NCBI GenBank assembly: GCA_020724545.1
Contig: DYGR01000022.1
Span: forward strand, 1 to 48,252
Direction: 5' to 3'
Source of the DNA: Candidatus Methanoperedens nitratireducens
GTDB lineage: Archaea > Halobacteriota > Methanosarcinia > Methanosarcinales > Methanoperedenaceae
DNA length: 48,252 nucleotides
Shown here: positions 8,433 through 16,919 of the stretch, in pieces
Layout: the number at the start of each line of letters is the position of its first letter
How positions within the stretch are numbered: the stretch's first letter is position 1
Notes under the pieces: model-generated
The model's database searches: none
Told to the model about the DNA's origin: nothing
The model's input: only the letters and a program-made list of their open reading frames with translations
Translations under genes and position numbers: made by a program

Positions 8433-8438
8433 ATCGGT

Positions 8439-9212
8439 TCACTCTTCTTTTTTCTTCTCCTTACCTTTTCCCTTGGCTTCGGAGGCATGCATCTTTATAA
8501 CCCTATCAACATATTTCTCGACTTCATCATTTTCTAGTTTTCTGAATTTTTTGGTCGCGAGATCGATCACCCCGATCTCGATGGTTGAAGCATTGAATAC
8601 ACCCTCTGAGGTGCTGTGAAGGGCATCAAGTCCGAGGATAATAGCATCTTCTAATTTAATATCATCAGTATATTTCTTCTCGAAGACTTCCATCGTTTCT
8701 GTCCTTCCGGAGCCTATACCTGTGGCTTTGTACTCAAGTAATGCTCCACTTGGGTCGGTCTCAAACAGCCGCGCCCTGCTGTCATCAACCCCTGCTATAA
8801 GAAGCGCGGTTCCGAACGGTCTTACGCCGCCGTATTGTGTATATGTCTGTTTAAAATCGCATATTTTCTTGGACAGTACCTCGACACCTATTGGCTCATC
8901 ATATGTAACCTTGTTAATCTGGGCTTCAACACGGGCACGGTCGATCAGCGCCCTTGCATCAGCGACTAACCCCGATGTTGCTGCCCCTATATGGTCATCT
9001 ATCTGAAATATCTTCTCTATAGATTCTGCTTCAAGGAGTTTGCTTGTAACCCGCTTGTCCACTAATAGAGCCACTCCATCTGTTGCTTTCACTCCTACTG
9101 CTGTTGTTCCTCGTTTTACTGCCTCTCGTGCATACTCTACCTGGAACAACCTTCCATCAGGGCTGAATACTGTTATCGCCCTGTCATATCCCATCTGTGG
9201 TGCCATTTGCAT
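8439..9212 (-). CDS. psmA: Proteasome subunit alpha
   Basis: This forms the outer rings of the archaeal 20S proteasome and gates substrate entry. The N-terminus [35 protein letters not shown] is the family hallmark: the gating tail, YDR, and [21 protein letters not shown] and the basic/acidic C-terminal tail ([11 protein letters not shown]) fit the family. As expected for alpha subunits there is no N-terminal catalytic threonine. The beta subunit is elsewhere. It lies 6 bp upstream of SBDS in the same operon; 147 bp before the gene separate it from the RNase P pair, leaving room for an additional promoter. Confidence 0.96.
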   Translation of the reverse strand: MQMAPQMGYDRAITVFSPDGRLFQVEYAREAVKRGTTAVGVKATDGVALLVDKRVTSKLLEAESIEKIFQIDDHIGAATSGLVADARALIDRARVEAQINKVTYDEPIGVEVLSKKICDFKQTYTQYGGVRPFGTALLIAGVDDSRARLFETDPSGALLEYKATGIGSGRTETMEVFEKKYTDDIKLEDAIILGLDALHSTSEGVFNASTIEIGVIDLATKKFRKLENDEVEKYVDRVIKMHASEAKGKGKEKKKEE

Positions 9213-9359
9213 TATATCATCTCCTGGATCTCAAAAACGTAATTCCTATATATTTGTGTTCTAACAATTTTTATTCTCACATTAAGAGGATTTCTGGGAA
9301 TATATCAATTTCGTTTTTATATGATTGATTTTACTCCGCCAATACGCTGTTCATGTTTG

Positions 9360-9737
9360 TTAATTCTCTACTTTCTTCTCTTCTCTTTGTCGAGACTCTT
9401 TATTGAGCAGCTTCTGTATAAACTTTTCCATTGCCCCTTTAATAGTTCCTGATATCCCGAGCACTAAAATTGAGACTCTAATCCCTCTAATTTTAGTTAT
9501 GCAGGCAAGCGCTGCTCTTGTTTCCACAGTTTTCTCTTTTGCGCAGCGAATAATCCCGTATCTCCCATCGTAGGATAGAAGCCCTGCATTGATCTCGCTG
9601 CCCCCTGTATCGCCAAAGAGCGAGCATATCGAGTCCATGATCTCCCTTGATAGCTCAGACCTGGTTATTGTTTGCTCAGATGTAACCTCAAATGCGATGT
9701 ATCGTTTTTTTTCTCGTAAAGTGGGAAGAGAACTCAT
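9360..9737 (-). CDS. rnp2: Ribonuclease P protein component 2 (Pop5)
   Basis: Pop5 pairs with Rpp30 to activate the archaeal RNase P RNA for 5' processing of pre-tRNA. The 125-residue protein begins PTLREKKRYIAFEV, the typical Pop5 opening, and has GLLSYDGRYGIIRCAKEKTVETRAALACI, which matches the RRM-like core. Its ATG overlaps the 3' end of the rpp30 gene by 4 bp, consistent with equimolar synthesis of the heterotetramer. Length is normal. Confidence 0.93.
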   Translation of the reverse strand: MSSLPTLREKKRYIAFEVTSEQTITRSELSREIMDSICSLFGDTGGSEINAGLLSYDGRYGIIRCAKEKTVETRAALACITKIRGIRVSILVLGISGTIKGAMEKFIQKLLNKESRQREEKKVEN

Positions 9738-10408
9738 ACTACCTCAATGCCCTCCTGTATGTATCCAGGGCTTTTTCTTCCCAGAATCCCAAGAGGAACT
9801 GCACTCATGGCGTCGGCAGCCTCTTTTTCGGTCATACCAAAGAGGCTTGCAAGTGCTGCCATCTCTCTTGGCGAACGAAGGTCGTAATGAGAATAAGGAC
9901 TACCCGTCAGGATCATCTGTAAATCATACTTTCGTGCATACTTCAGGTTTGTTCTCATTATCCTCAACTCCCTGATACGTGCTTCTCCTCTCATACGGAT
10001 AATAGAACCTGTGTTAAAACCAATGACTATAGAGTTATCACCTGCCATTCTTGCAAGGATATGATTGAATTTCACTGGTTGCAGAAGGATATCAAGCCCT
10101 GCTGTCTCCACAGCCGCCCGGTTGATCTCCTCGTTCTCACCTTTAACGATCAATATATCTTTTTTCCCTTTGTATTTTTTAATCTCATCCCTGAGTCTTG
10201 AGGGTTTGGATGGTATCTCAACTGCGCCATATATTGAAAAATCCTCGGGTATATTGCCAATATCCAGTTCATCTATCTTTGAGTTGATGATGGCGATCCC
10301 TGAATACCCGTATCTTTTCGCCTGTAATGCAAATCTGGTGATTGAATCAGAGCTTTCGGAAACCAGATGGACATCAAAATCATAGAACTTGGCATCAAAC
10401 AGTGACAT
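9734..10408 (-). CDS. rnp3: Ribonuclease P protein component 3 (Rpp30)
   Basis: This TIM-barrel-like protein has KFYDFDVHLVSESSDS at the start, IINSKID in strand 2, GAVEIPSKPSRLRDEI, DILLQPVKFNHILARMAGDNSI, and GFNTGSIIRMRGEARIRELRIMRTNLKYARKYDLQMILTG, a recognisable Rpp30 core. I set the start at the ATG at 10408 because homologues begin at the first barrel strand. An ATG at 10432 and a TTG at 10465 would add 8 or 19 residues; the TTG lies too close to the promoter for an ordinary leader. It is the first gene of the housekeeping operon and is divergent from the FTR1 gene. Confidence 0.92.
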   Translation of the reverse strand: MSLFDAKFYDFDVHLVSESSDSITRFALQAKRYGYSGIAIINSKIDELDIGNIPEDFSIYGAVEIPSKPSRLRDEIKKYKGKKDILIVKGENEEINRAAVETAGLDILLQPVKFNHILARMAGDNSIVIGFNTGSIIRMRGEARIRELRIMRTNLKYARKYDLQMILTGSPYSHYDLRSPREMAALASLFGMTEKEAADAMSAVPLGILGRKSPGYIQEGIEVV

Positions 10409-10498
10409 TTTCTGGCTTAATAATTCTATCATGTAGTAAACCTTTGCTAACTTTACCTTAGCCAAAAATGCTATAATAAGGTTAATAGAACTATAATA

Positions 10499-10512
10499 TT
10501 CGGATAACCGAA
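10499..10512 (+). promoter_or_regulatory. DtxR-type operator over the BRE of the FTR1 promoter
   Basis: The site is TTCGGATAACCGAA, a perfect 5-4-5 palindrome. Its CCGAA half runs directly into AATATTTAATATAT, a good archaeal TATA region for the FTR1 gene, so the half-site occupies the BRE (bound by TFB). Binding here should block transcription initiation. Regulator identity is inferred from the dtxR gene in the island. Confidence 0.8.
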
Positions 10513-10544
10513 ATATTTAATATATGCTATTGTGTTATAAGACC

Positions 10545-10558
10545 TTAGGTAAACCTAA
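10545..10558 (+). promoter_or_regulatory. Second DtxR-type operator, at the FTR1 transcription start
   Basis: TTAGGTAAACCTAA is a symmetric box of the TTAGG-N4-CCTAA form. It lies about 25 bp downstream of the TATA region, where transcription should begin, and 15 bp before the FTR1 start codon. Together with the upstream site it brackets the promoter. Confidence 0.8.
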
Positions 10559-10573
10559 TAAGAGGCGAAAAGT

Positions 10574-11863
10574 ATGTTCGAGACACTAACGATTACCCTC
10601 AGGGAGGGAATAGAAGCTGCTCTTGTGATTGGTATTATACTTGCATACCTTGGCAAGACCAATAAACAGGCGCTGAAGAAATATGTTTATGCCGGGATAA
10701 TTGCGGCTGTGGCAGGAAGCATTGCCACAGCCATAGCAATTCAAATGCTCCTGGCAGAATGGAGCGAGTTCATGGAGGGATTGATGTTTTTCATAGCAGC
10801 ATTTTTCTTAGGTACAATGTTGATATGGATGCACCGTACTTCAAAGCACCTGAAACAGGATATCGAGCAGGGTGTCGAAAGTGCCTTCGATAAATGGCAG
10901 GCACTGGGTGTTCTGGCGCTTACCTTCTTCATGATATATAGGGAAGGCGCAGAGATAGTATTATTCCTGTCTGCAACGGCAAAAGAAGCCAGCGTAGCTA
11001 CTGTGCTTGAAGGAGCCACAGGTCTGGCGCTGGCAGTTCTTTTCGGCTTCCTTTTCATTAAAGGCAGCCTGAGGATGAATCTTGGTAGATTCTTCAAGAT
11101 AACAGGCGTTATGCTCGCCATAATAATCTTTCAATTGATCGTGGGCGGCATACACGAGTGGTCAGAAGTGGGAATTATAAACCTGGACCAGACCGGGATG
11201 AGTATAATAGGTCCGCTGGTGAAGGAGTCGGCATCCATTGTGTTCACAGGCATCATGCTTGGTTTCCTTGTGCTATTATTCATAATGGTGCCGTGGAAGC
11301 AGATACAAACTGAGGGTATTGAAGGCATTGAAAAAAGAAAAGCTCTTGGAGCTGTTCGTAAAGAGAGAAACAGGAAAATCACAATAGGCATAGTAGCCGC
11401 ATTTTTAATACTTGCTTTTGTGAGCGCCCAGATATCGGCACTGCCGCAGGGTGTGGATCCAAAGCCTGAGAAAGTAAGCGTAACAGAAGGAGAGGTCAGG
11501 ATCCCGGTGGCGAGCGCTGCTGATGGCGATCTTCATAAATACATCTGTGATGCACAGAACCATCCTGCAGACTGTCCCATGCACGGCAGCGATGGCAGGG
11601 CTGATGTCAGGATTCTTGCAATGACAAAAAGCGATGGAAGCGTTGCTGTAGCTTATGATGCCTGCGCCCTGTGCGGCGCAGCAGGCTACGTGCAGGAAGG
11701 TGATGAGTTAATATGCAAGCGGTGTGAAGCACCTATTAATCGCGATAGTTTGGATCTGGGAGGAGGATGCAATCCCATACCTATTCCATTCAGTATTGAA
11801 GGTAATGAAATTGTGATAAAAACTGTTGATGCTGGAGAAAAGGCTGAACTGTTCAAGAATTAA
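10574..11863 (+). CDS. FTR1-family iron permease fused to a DUF2318 cysteine domain
   Basis: Residues 1-290 are an FTR1/EfeU-like high-affinity iron permease with about seven membrane helices. The two iron-binding motifs are REGIE (10-14) and REGAE (123-127), where fungal and bacterial proteins have REGLE. After the last helix (about 270-288) comes an extracytoplasmic DUF2318 domain with CDAQNHPADC (325-334), CALC (364-367), CKRC (381-384) and GGGCNP (396-401), the layout of this Fe-S or metal-binding family. In bacteria DUF2318 is normally a separate membrane protein next to FTR1; here both are in one chain. Two DtxR-type operators precede it and AGAGGCG serves as RBS. It probably imports iron. 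Confidence 0.9.
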   Translation: MFETLTITLREGIEAALVIGIILAYLGKTNKQALKKYVYAGIIAAVAGSIATAIAIQMLLAEWSEFMEGLMFFIAAFFLGTMLIWMHRTSKHLKQDIEQGVESAFDKWQALGVLALTFFMIYREGAEIVLFLSATAKEASVATVLEGATGLALAVLFGFLFIKGSLRMNLGRFFKITGVMLAIIIFQLIVGGIHEWSEVGIINLDQTGMSIIGPLVKESASIVFTGIMLGFLVLLFIMVPWKQIQTEGIEGIEKRKALGAVRKERNRKITIGIVAAFLILAFVSAQISALPQGVDPKPEKVSVTEGEVRIPVASAADGDLHKYICDAQNHPADCPMHGSDGRADVRILAMTKSDGSVAVAYDACALCGAAGYVQEGDELICKRCEAPINRDSLDLGGGCNPIPIPFSIEGNEIVIKTVDAGEKAELFKN

Positions 11864-11985
11864 ATATCTTACAATGCTGGCCTCACGGGCACCTGCCTCG
11901 ATGCTGGGTGCCCTGCAATCTAATACTTTTTATAGGGATAACCACATTAAGTGAACTAAATCCACTTTGTAATATGGTATAACGC

Positions 11986-12663
11986 ATGTTCGAGAGTTTA
12001 TCAGCCCTTTTCAAGGAAAAATCTACAAAAAGCGGGGCAGGTGAGATGCCCGCAGGCTTCACATCGTTCATCCCGGATGTAAAAGCCTTCACCTTCCAGC
12101 ATAAGCTCAAGGATTGTAAGGCCAGTACAATATCAGAATTGGTTGCCTGGCTTGAAACACTCCCGGGACAGAGATGGTATGTCACCAAAACAAGTAAGAA
12201 GAAAGCGAGTATCAGGACAATAGGAGTTTATGAAGAGTTCCCTGACCTTGAGATAGCCTCCTCCTGGCTTATGGAATATGGGGGAGGGAGGTACTATGTA
12301 AAGCCTCTATCTCCGGGTAAAATAAAGATAGGCTATTATGAGTTCGAGGGAGAGGATAAAGAGCCCGAAGAGCCTGTGGATGAACTCAAAAGAAGAATCG
12401 AAGAACTCAAGGAAGACCTTCATAAAAAAGATATGCAGCTTATTGAAGAGAGATTCAAGAGAGGTGATAATAGCGGCGGCTGGGACGCTTTTGCAAGATT
12501 GCTTGAAAGTGATACAGGTAAAAAGCTTGCTAAAGAAGCCATAGAGACGATCAGAGATATATTCCGCGCAAGAGTCAGCGGAATAGAAGAGGATGGGGAA
12601 GAGAAATTTGAGGAATATCTATCTAAAATCCTGCCTTCAGCCAGGGAGATGACTAAAAAATAG
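11986..12663 (+). CDS. Hypothetical protein with C-terminal coiled coil
   Basis: I do not recognise this 225-residue soluble protein. The first 130 residues look globular, with a tandem of related segments (WLETLPGQRWYVTKTSK and WLMEYGGGRYYVKPLSP) that may be an internal repeat of a small alpha/beta unit. Residues 130-160 form an acidic coiled coil (DELKRRIEELKEDLHKKDMQ). It is followed after 8 bp by a 91-aa gene, so the two probably form an operon. A TATA-like TTTTTATAGG lies about 55 bp upstream. It sits between the FTR1 and P-type ATPase genes but carries no DtxR box. Confidence 0.6.
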   Translation: MFESLSALFKEKSTKSGAGEMPAGFTSFIPDVKAFTFQHKLKDCKASTISELVAWLETLPGQRWYVTKTSKKKASIRTIGVYEEFPDLEIASSWLMEYGGGRYYVKPLSPGKIKIGYYEFEGEDKEPEEPVDELKRRIEELKEDLHKKDMQLIEERFKRGDNSGGWDAFARLLESDTGKKLAKEAIETIRDIFRARVSGIEEDGEEKFEEYLSKILPSAREMTKK

Positions 12664-12671
12664 GATAGAGT

Positions 12672-12947
12672 ATGAATCCGCAACTGAGACTTAGAGCTGA
12701 GAGGATAGTTCAGCAGCACCCAAACCTGATGCGTATGCTCTTTCGGAACATTGAAGAGCAACTTCCACTTGGCATTGGAGAGAAAAAGATAAAGGCCGCT
12801 CTGGCTGAGAATATTCCTGATTGGGTTTTTGATCTAAACGAGGGCGATTTGAGGGAATTTATAGAGATATTACAGCGCGACCCTGAGTTCTATCGATACC
12901 TTAGATTTCAGCTAATAGTATTGAAAAAGATACTGTACGAGAAATAA
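12672..12947 (+). CDS. Hypothetical small protein (91 aa)
   Basis: The protein is all-helical by composition, with RAERIVQQHPNLMRMLFRNIEEQLP at the start and LREFIEILQRDPEFYRYLRFQLIVLKKIL at the end. There are no cysteines, signal or membrane segments. It lies 8 bp after the 225-aa coiled-coil gene and is convergent with the HMA-like gene. The pair may form a complex; no function can be given. Confidence 0.55.
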   Translation: MNPQLRLRAERIVQQHPNLMRMLFRNIEEQLPLGIGEKKIKAALAENIPDWVFDLNEGDLREFIEILQRDPEFYRYLRFQLIVLKKILYEK

Positions 12948-12965
12948 AAAGTAATATCAGTTCCT

Positions 12966-13370
12966 TTAAAGACTTTTTATCAATGAATTTACGGCAAGGG
13001 GGAATAGAAATCTCAGTGGCTTTGGCAGCAGGGCATGTCCTGCAATATCAATGGCTGCGTGAATAAAGGCATTGCTTATCACTTTGTTATTTCTATTCGT
13101 ATCCTGTATCTCCGAGAGCATATTGCCTGCAAACGGCTCAACTGCCATGGCATTTAGAAATTCTTTAACCTTTGTAATCAGATCAGCAGCGATGATCTGA
13201 GAGTCATCGAATATTATTAATATCCTGCCCGTACGCGGATTGATATCTGTTTTTATAATTCCTTTGACTGAATTGATCTTATTTGTAAGACTCATGCAGC
13301 CGTGCCTTTTGCCAATTAATTCGTGGCTTTCTAATCGTATACGTCCCGGGATTACACTTAATGGTGCCAT
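12966..13370 (-). CDS. Stand-alone HMA-like metal-binding-fold protein of the P-type ATPase locus
   Basis: Residues 1-65 repeat the N-terminal fold of the adjacent ATPase: VIPGRIRLESHELIG aligns with the ATPase start LPGRIRIEL, followed by INSVKGIIKTDINPRTGRILIIFDD, an HMA-like beta-alpha-beta-beta pattern without the CxxC metal motif. The remainder is a linker and a hydrophobic C-terminal helix (HALLPKPLRFLFPLAVNSLI). It probably works with the ATPase as an accessory or regulatory partner. It has its own promoter with two DtxR-type boxes in the 99-bp gap upstream. Confidence 0.65.
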   Translation of the reverse strand: MAPLSVIPGRIRLESHELIGKRHGCMSLTNKINSVKGIIKTDINPRTGRILIIFDDSQIIAADLITKVKEFLNAMAVEPFAGNMLSEIQDTNRNNKVISNAFIHAAIDIAGHALLPKPLRFLFPLAVNSLIKSL

Positions 13371-13437
13371 CCATCCTCCGGATTCTCAGTTAGTTTATAC
13401 ATACTGAACAGTTGTTGTATTCTTGGCATATAAGTAT

Positions 13438-13473
13438 TTCGGTTAATCTAATTTATAATTTAGGTTAGCCTAA
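13438..13473 (-). promoter_or_regulatory. Tandem DtxR-type operators before the HMA-like gene
   Basis: Box A at 13460-13473 is TTAGGTTAGCCTAA and is symmetric. Box B at 13438-13451 reads TTAGATTAACCGAA on the minus strand and runs into ATACTTATATGCC, a TATA element for the gene starting at 13370. Box A overlaps the stop codon region of the ATPase gene. Confidence 0.75.
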
Positions 13474-15548
13474 ATATTATTTGATATGGGTCTGTAAGGG
13501 CGCAGTGAATTGAGAGATACAAGGACTGTTGTACCGTTATGCGTTAATGCTGAGATAGCAGGTGATATTATCCCTAAAATGCCAAAACCTATAAGGACAG
13601 TATTTACTCCCACGATATAGCTGAAGTTATGTTTGATGCGGGGCATGGCGTCCTGTGCTATCTTCCTTGCCTCGATAATCCCCTCAAGCCTTCCGTCTAA
13701 AAGCAGGATATCACATACTTCCTTTGCAATATCTGCACCATGCTTCATAGATATGCCAACATCAGCATAGGAGATAGCAGGGGAGTCATTTATACCATCC
13801 CCCACCATAGCAACAACATGCCCTTCATTCTTGAGGCGTTTGATTATTTCTGTTTTTTTCTCAGGGAAGACCTGTCCATGGTACTCTTCTATGCCAAGTC
13901 TCTCAGCCACACTTCTTGCAGTGGCATCATTGTCACCAGTGAGCATAATGATCCGCCTTATCCCTGAATCCCTGAGCATATTGATAAACTTCAAAGAATC
14001 CTTTCTTAAAGGGTCTTCTATCACTACAATGCCTCCAAGTATATTTTCGATAGCCACATAAAGTATTGAATACCCTTTATCAGTAAAGTCTTTTATCAAA
14101 GAATCTGCATATCCCACATCAATCCTGTTGTCCTCATGTATGAAATGCCTGCTCCCCACCAGTATCCTTTTTCCATTAATTTTCGATGAGATTCCGTGGG
14201 CAAGTACATATTCCACATCTGCATGTTCTTCCCTATGCGTAAGCCCTTCTTCTTCTGCTCTCTTAACCACGGCTGTAGCTACTGGATGGGGAAAATGCTC
14301 CTCAACACAGGCTGCGTTTTTCAAGATACAATCCCTGCTAAAACGATTAAAGGGGATAATATCCACGACTTCTGGCCTTGCCTCTGTGAGGGTTCCTGTC
14401 TTATCGAGCACAAAGACATCAGTCTGTGCCAGTTTTTCTATAAACCTGCCGCCTTTTATGAGGACTCCCCGACGTGAGGAGGCGATCATTGCAGACATGA
14501 TTGCCAGCGGAGTTGATAGCTTGATGGCACATGAGTAATCCACCAGAAGTACAGATGAAGCCTTCAAGTGGTTATATGTAAATAGGTATGTCAGTCCACT
14601 CAATAAGAAAGTATAGGGCACAATACTATCAGCAAGTCTTTCAGCATGGCTCTGGATATCTGCCTTTTTACCTTCTGATTCTTCAATTACTTTGATTATT
14701 TTAGAGACCCTTGTTTCATAACCTACATGTGTAGTCCTTATGATCAAAAGACCCTCTTCCAGTGCCGTACCAGCATAGACCATTACTCCAGCCCTTTTAG
14801 GCACAGGCATTGGCTCACCTGTCATGGATGATTGATTGACCATAGCCTCTCCTTCTACTGTTATCCCATCTACAGGTATGCTGCTACCCATCCTTACCAC
14901 TACAAGATCACCCACTTCTATATCTTTTATGTTTACCATCGTCTCTTTACCGTTCCTCTTTACCCATGCCCATTCAGAGGGTATGTAAACCAGTTTTGCA
15001 ATGCTTTCCCTTGATCTCTGGCGTGTCCATTCCTCAAGATAGTCTCCGAACTTAAGCAGGAACGTGATTATACTGGCTGTCAGATAATCTCCCCGACCTA
15101 TCGCAACGCCTATGGCCGTAGAATCAAGAGCATCTACATTAAGGCGCCTGTTAAAAAAAGATATGATGCCTTTTTTTAAGATGGGCACTGCACCATAAAT
15201 GGTGATAAGAGGTCTTAGGGCGATGGGCATAAATGATCCTGCCGCCAGAAGCATCCCTCCTATCATTACAGCCTTCTTTTTTTGTTGAAGGTTACTGCTC
15301 TTCGGGTTGTTCCTCCTGGTCGGGTTTAAAGGTATATTCTCTATTGCCTTTAAAATGGTACCTCTAGCCTGAGAGCCATTGTAATGGATTAAAAGTCTCT
15401 TTGTTAGGCAGTTGAAAGATACACCCTTGATCCCTTCTATATCAGAGAACTGCCCTTCTATATTGTAGCTATCAGGTACAGGCATACCTGGAGAGGTAAG
15501 CTCTATCCTTATCCTGCCGGGTAATTCGTGGATTATTGTATAATCCAT
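13470..15548 (-). CDS. Heavy-metal translocating P1B-type ATPase
   Basis: The 692-residue pump has a degenerate N-terminal HMA-like domain without CxxC (1-75, with GRIRIEL), membrane helices, TGEP (243-246), the phosphorylation motif DKTGT (382-386), the P1B-specific HP pair (421-422) and GDGIND (581-586). The metal-site helix reads VDYSCAIKLSTP, with SCA (339-341) in place of the CPC of copper and zinc pumps, so the substrate may be iron, manganese or another divalent metal. It is the last gene of a minus-strand operon with two small membrane proteins. Control by a DtxR box at 16337 suggests a role in iron or manganese handling. Confidence 0.92.
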   Translation of the reverse strand: MDYTIIHELPGRIRIELTSPGMPVPDSYNIEGQFSDIEGIKGVSFNCLTKRLLIHYNGSQARGTILKAIENIPLNPTRRNNPKSSNLQQKKKAVMIGGMLLAAGSFMPIALRPLITIYGAVPILKKGIISFFNRRLNVDALDSTAIGVAIGRGDYLTASIITFLLKFGDYLEEWTRQRSRESIAKLVYIPSEWAWVKRNGKETMVNIKDIEVGDLVVVRMGSSIPVDGITVEGEAMVNQSSMTGEPMPVPKRAGVMVYAGTALEEGLLIIRTTHVGYETRVSKIIKVIEESEGKKADIQSHAERLADSIVPYTFLLSGLTYLFTYNHLKASSVLLVDYSCAIKLSTPLAIMSAMIASSRRGVLIKGGRFIEKLAQTDVFVLDKTGTLTEARPEVVDIIPFNRFSRDCILKNAACVEEHFPHPVATAVVKRAEEEGLTHREEHADVEYVLAHGISSKINGKRILVGSRHFIHEDNRIDVGYADSLIKDFTDKGYSILYVAIENILGGIVVIEDPLRKDSLKFINMLRDSGIRRIIMLTGDNDATARSVAERLGIEEYHGQVFPEKKTEIIKRLKNEGHVVAMVGDGINDSPAISYADVGISMKHGADIAKEVCDILLLDGRLEGIIEARKIAQDAMPRIKHNFSYIVGVNTVLIGFGILGIISPAISALTHNGTTVLVSLNSLRPYRPISNNI

Positions 15549-15748
15549 TATTCTTTACTTTTTTCCTCTGAAAGCTTCTCCAGTATCCTTTCCATCCTTG
15601 AAAGACGGGCCTCTGTCTCCTGTTTTTCCTTTATCCTTGAGATAATATATGCAGCACTAATTACAAGCCCTGCGCCTGCTGCTATTTTCAGCGCATCGTC
15701 AAGATACCTTCTGGCCATATCCATCTTTTCCATTTTATTCCCCCCCAT
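15548..15748 (-). CDS. Small membrane-anchored protein of the ATPase operon (66 aa)
   Basis: One hydrophobic helix (LDDALKIAAGAGLVISAAYII, about residues 16-36) is followed by a charged coiled-coil tail (RLSRMERILEKLSEEK). Its stop codon touches the ATPase start and its own start overlaps the preceding gene, so the three are translationally coupled. Small one-helix proteins of this kind are common next to P1B ATPases, but no function is established that I know of. Confidence 0.65.
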   Translation of the reverse strand: MGGNKMEKMDMARRYLDDALKIAAGAGLVISAAYIISRIKEKQETEARLSRMERILEKLSEEKSKE

Positions 15749-16175
15749 TTTCAGCCTTATGTCTTGCCATCCTCTCTTCTATTTTTTCTTCTATTTTCTG
15801 AAGTAGCTCCCTCTCCCTTCTTACAGATCCGGCTGCTGCCTCAAGCTCTTTGTAATATTCATGCTTTGCCTCTGCAGCAATATCCTCCATATCCTCTTTT
15901 GCCCTTTCGATATTTGAAGCGACCCATTCCTTAAAGGCATAGCCCTCTTTTACTATGCCAACTGCTGCGGATCTTTTCTTTTTTAATGCTCTGACAATAC
16001 CGATCACTGCGAGGGCACCCAGTGCACCGCCTGCAATAAGCCACATAGTGCGTCTGCTCATAAAGTAATCTCTTCTTATAAGGGCAATATGCTCTCCATC
16101 ATACTTTTTATTCTCATGGTGCTTCCAGTGTTCTTCCTCTGATTCTTTTTCATACTTTTCTTTTTCATCGTCCAT
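15735..16175 (-). CDS. Membrane-anchored, coiled-coil accessory protein of the ATPase operon
   Basis: The protein begins with a very charged, His-containing segment (EEEHWKHHENKKYDGEH), then one membrane helix (MWLIAGGALGALAVIGIVRAL), then an amphipathic YtxH-like region and a coiled coil (RRERELLQKIEEKIEERM). I use the ATG at 16175, which has GAGGT eight bases upstream; a TTG at 16214 would add 13 residues. The His-rich N-terminus could bind metal. It opens the operon that continues into the 66-aa protein and the P1B ATPase. Confidence 0.65.
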   Translation of the reverse strand: MDDEKEKYEKESEEEHWKHHENKKYDGEHIALIRRDYFMSRRTMWLIAGGALGALAVIGIVRALKKKRSAAVGIVKEGYAFKEWVASNIERAKEDMEDIAAEAKHEYYKELEAAAGSVRRERELLQKIEEKIEERMARHKAENGGE

Positions 16176-16336
16176 AGCACGAACCTCTCTATTTTCTGAA
16201 TCCGTAAACAACAAGTGGGGTACGATCAGATGAGTTTATCTATCTCTTACTTCCCATAATTTTAATGCGCTATACATATTTAATTTTTTCCTAATACTGG
16301 CCGCAGGTTATATAATAGGCATGCCATGTACTATAT

Positions 16337-16350
16337 TTAGGTAATCCAAA
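16337..16350 (-). promoter_or_regulatory. DtxR-type operator before the P-type ATPase operon
   Basis: On the plus strand the site is TTAGGTAATCCAAA; on the minus strand its ACCTAAATATAG end merges with a TATA-like element directed towards the ATPase operon. It is one mismatch from the consensus. A further lone TTCGG half-site lies at 16359-16363. Confidence 0.6.
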
Positions 16351-16381
16351 TAATTAATTTCGGATATCTACAGCTTGTAAA

Positions 16382-16395
16382 TTAGGATATCCGAA
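16382..16395 (+). promoter_or_regulatory. DtxR-type operator over the BRE of the dtxR operon promoter
   Basis: TTAGGATATCCGAA lies directly before ATAATTAAATATC, a TATA element about 60 bp upstream of the start codon at 16458. The promoter-proximal half is CCGAA, as at the other metal promoters. Because dtxR is the third gene downstream, this implies autoregulation. Confidence 0.75.
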
Positions 16396-16457
16396 ATAAT
16401 TAAATATCAAGAATGGATTATAGGTTTATAATTAAACATAGAAGGAGGTACATAAAA

Positions 16458-16919
16458 ATGGTTGCAGAAGGGATATTAATGTCCCATGTGGTGTTCGGCG
16501 TGCTGGGAGTACTTGGAGGTATCTGGGTATTCGCAGAGGTCTTACATGTCAGTGAGAGCAATATGAAAAGGATAAAATATGCAAGTATAGCAACAGCTAT
16601 GTTAATATGGCTATCATACTTGCTTGGAGGATACTGGTATGTGGAATATTACGGAGCTGATAAAGCTATAATAAAATCTGGCCCCTGGCCATGGGCACAC
16701 TCGTTTATTATGGAGGTAAAGGAGCATATATTCTTCTCGTTGCTCCTGCTCGGTACGTTCCTGCCGATTGCAGTGTACGGCAACAGCTTACACGCTGATA
16801 GAAGTGCAAGGAATCTGGTGCTGACAGTCTCAGGGCTGATCGTGTTCATCGGACTTGGCATGGAAGGGTTCGGGGCTGTGATAGCCATGGGAGTAAAGAT
16901 GGGACTCCTTGCAGGGTGA
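16458..16919 (+). CDS. Unknown integral membrane protein with conserved-looking histidines
   Basis: The protein starts MVAEGILMSHVVFGVLG; the ATG at 16458 has a strong GGAGGT 8 bases upstream, which rules out the longer frame from 16413. It has about four membrane helices with histidines inside or beside them (SHVVFG, WPWAHSFIMEVKEHIFF, GNSLHADR), which could ligate heme or metal. The next gene overlaps its stop by 4 bp and is also a His-containing membrane protein, and dtxR follows. A two-subunit metal reductase, heme-binding protein or transporter is conceivable; I do not recognise the family. Confidence 0.65.
   Translation: MVAEGILMSHVVFGVLGVLGGIWVFAEVLHVSESNMKRIKYASIATAMLIWLSYLLGGYWYVEYYGADKAIIKSGPWPWAHSFIMEVKEHIFFSLLLLGTFLPIAVYGNSLHADRSARNLVLTVSGLIVFIGLGMEGFGAVIAMGVKMGLLAG

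Noticed and set aside
12672..12947. Assigning the 225-aa and 91-aa genes to the iron regulon
   Set aside because: They lie between iron genes, but their upstream region has no TTAGG-type box and the proteins have no metal motifs.
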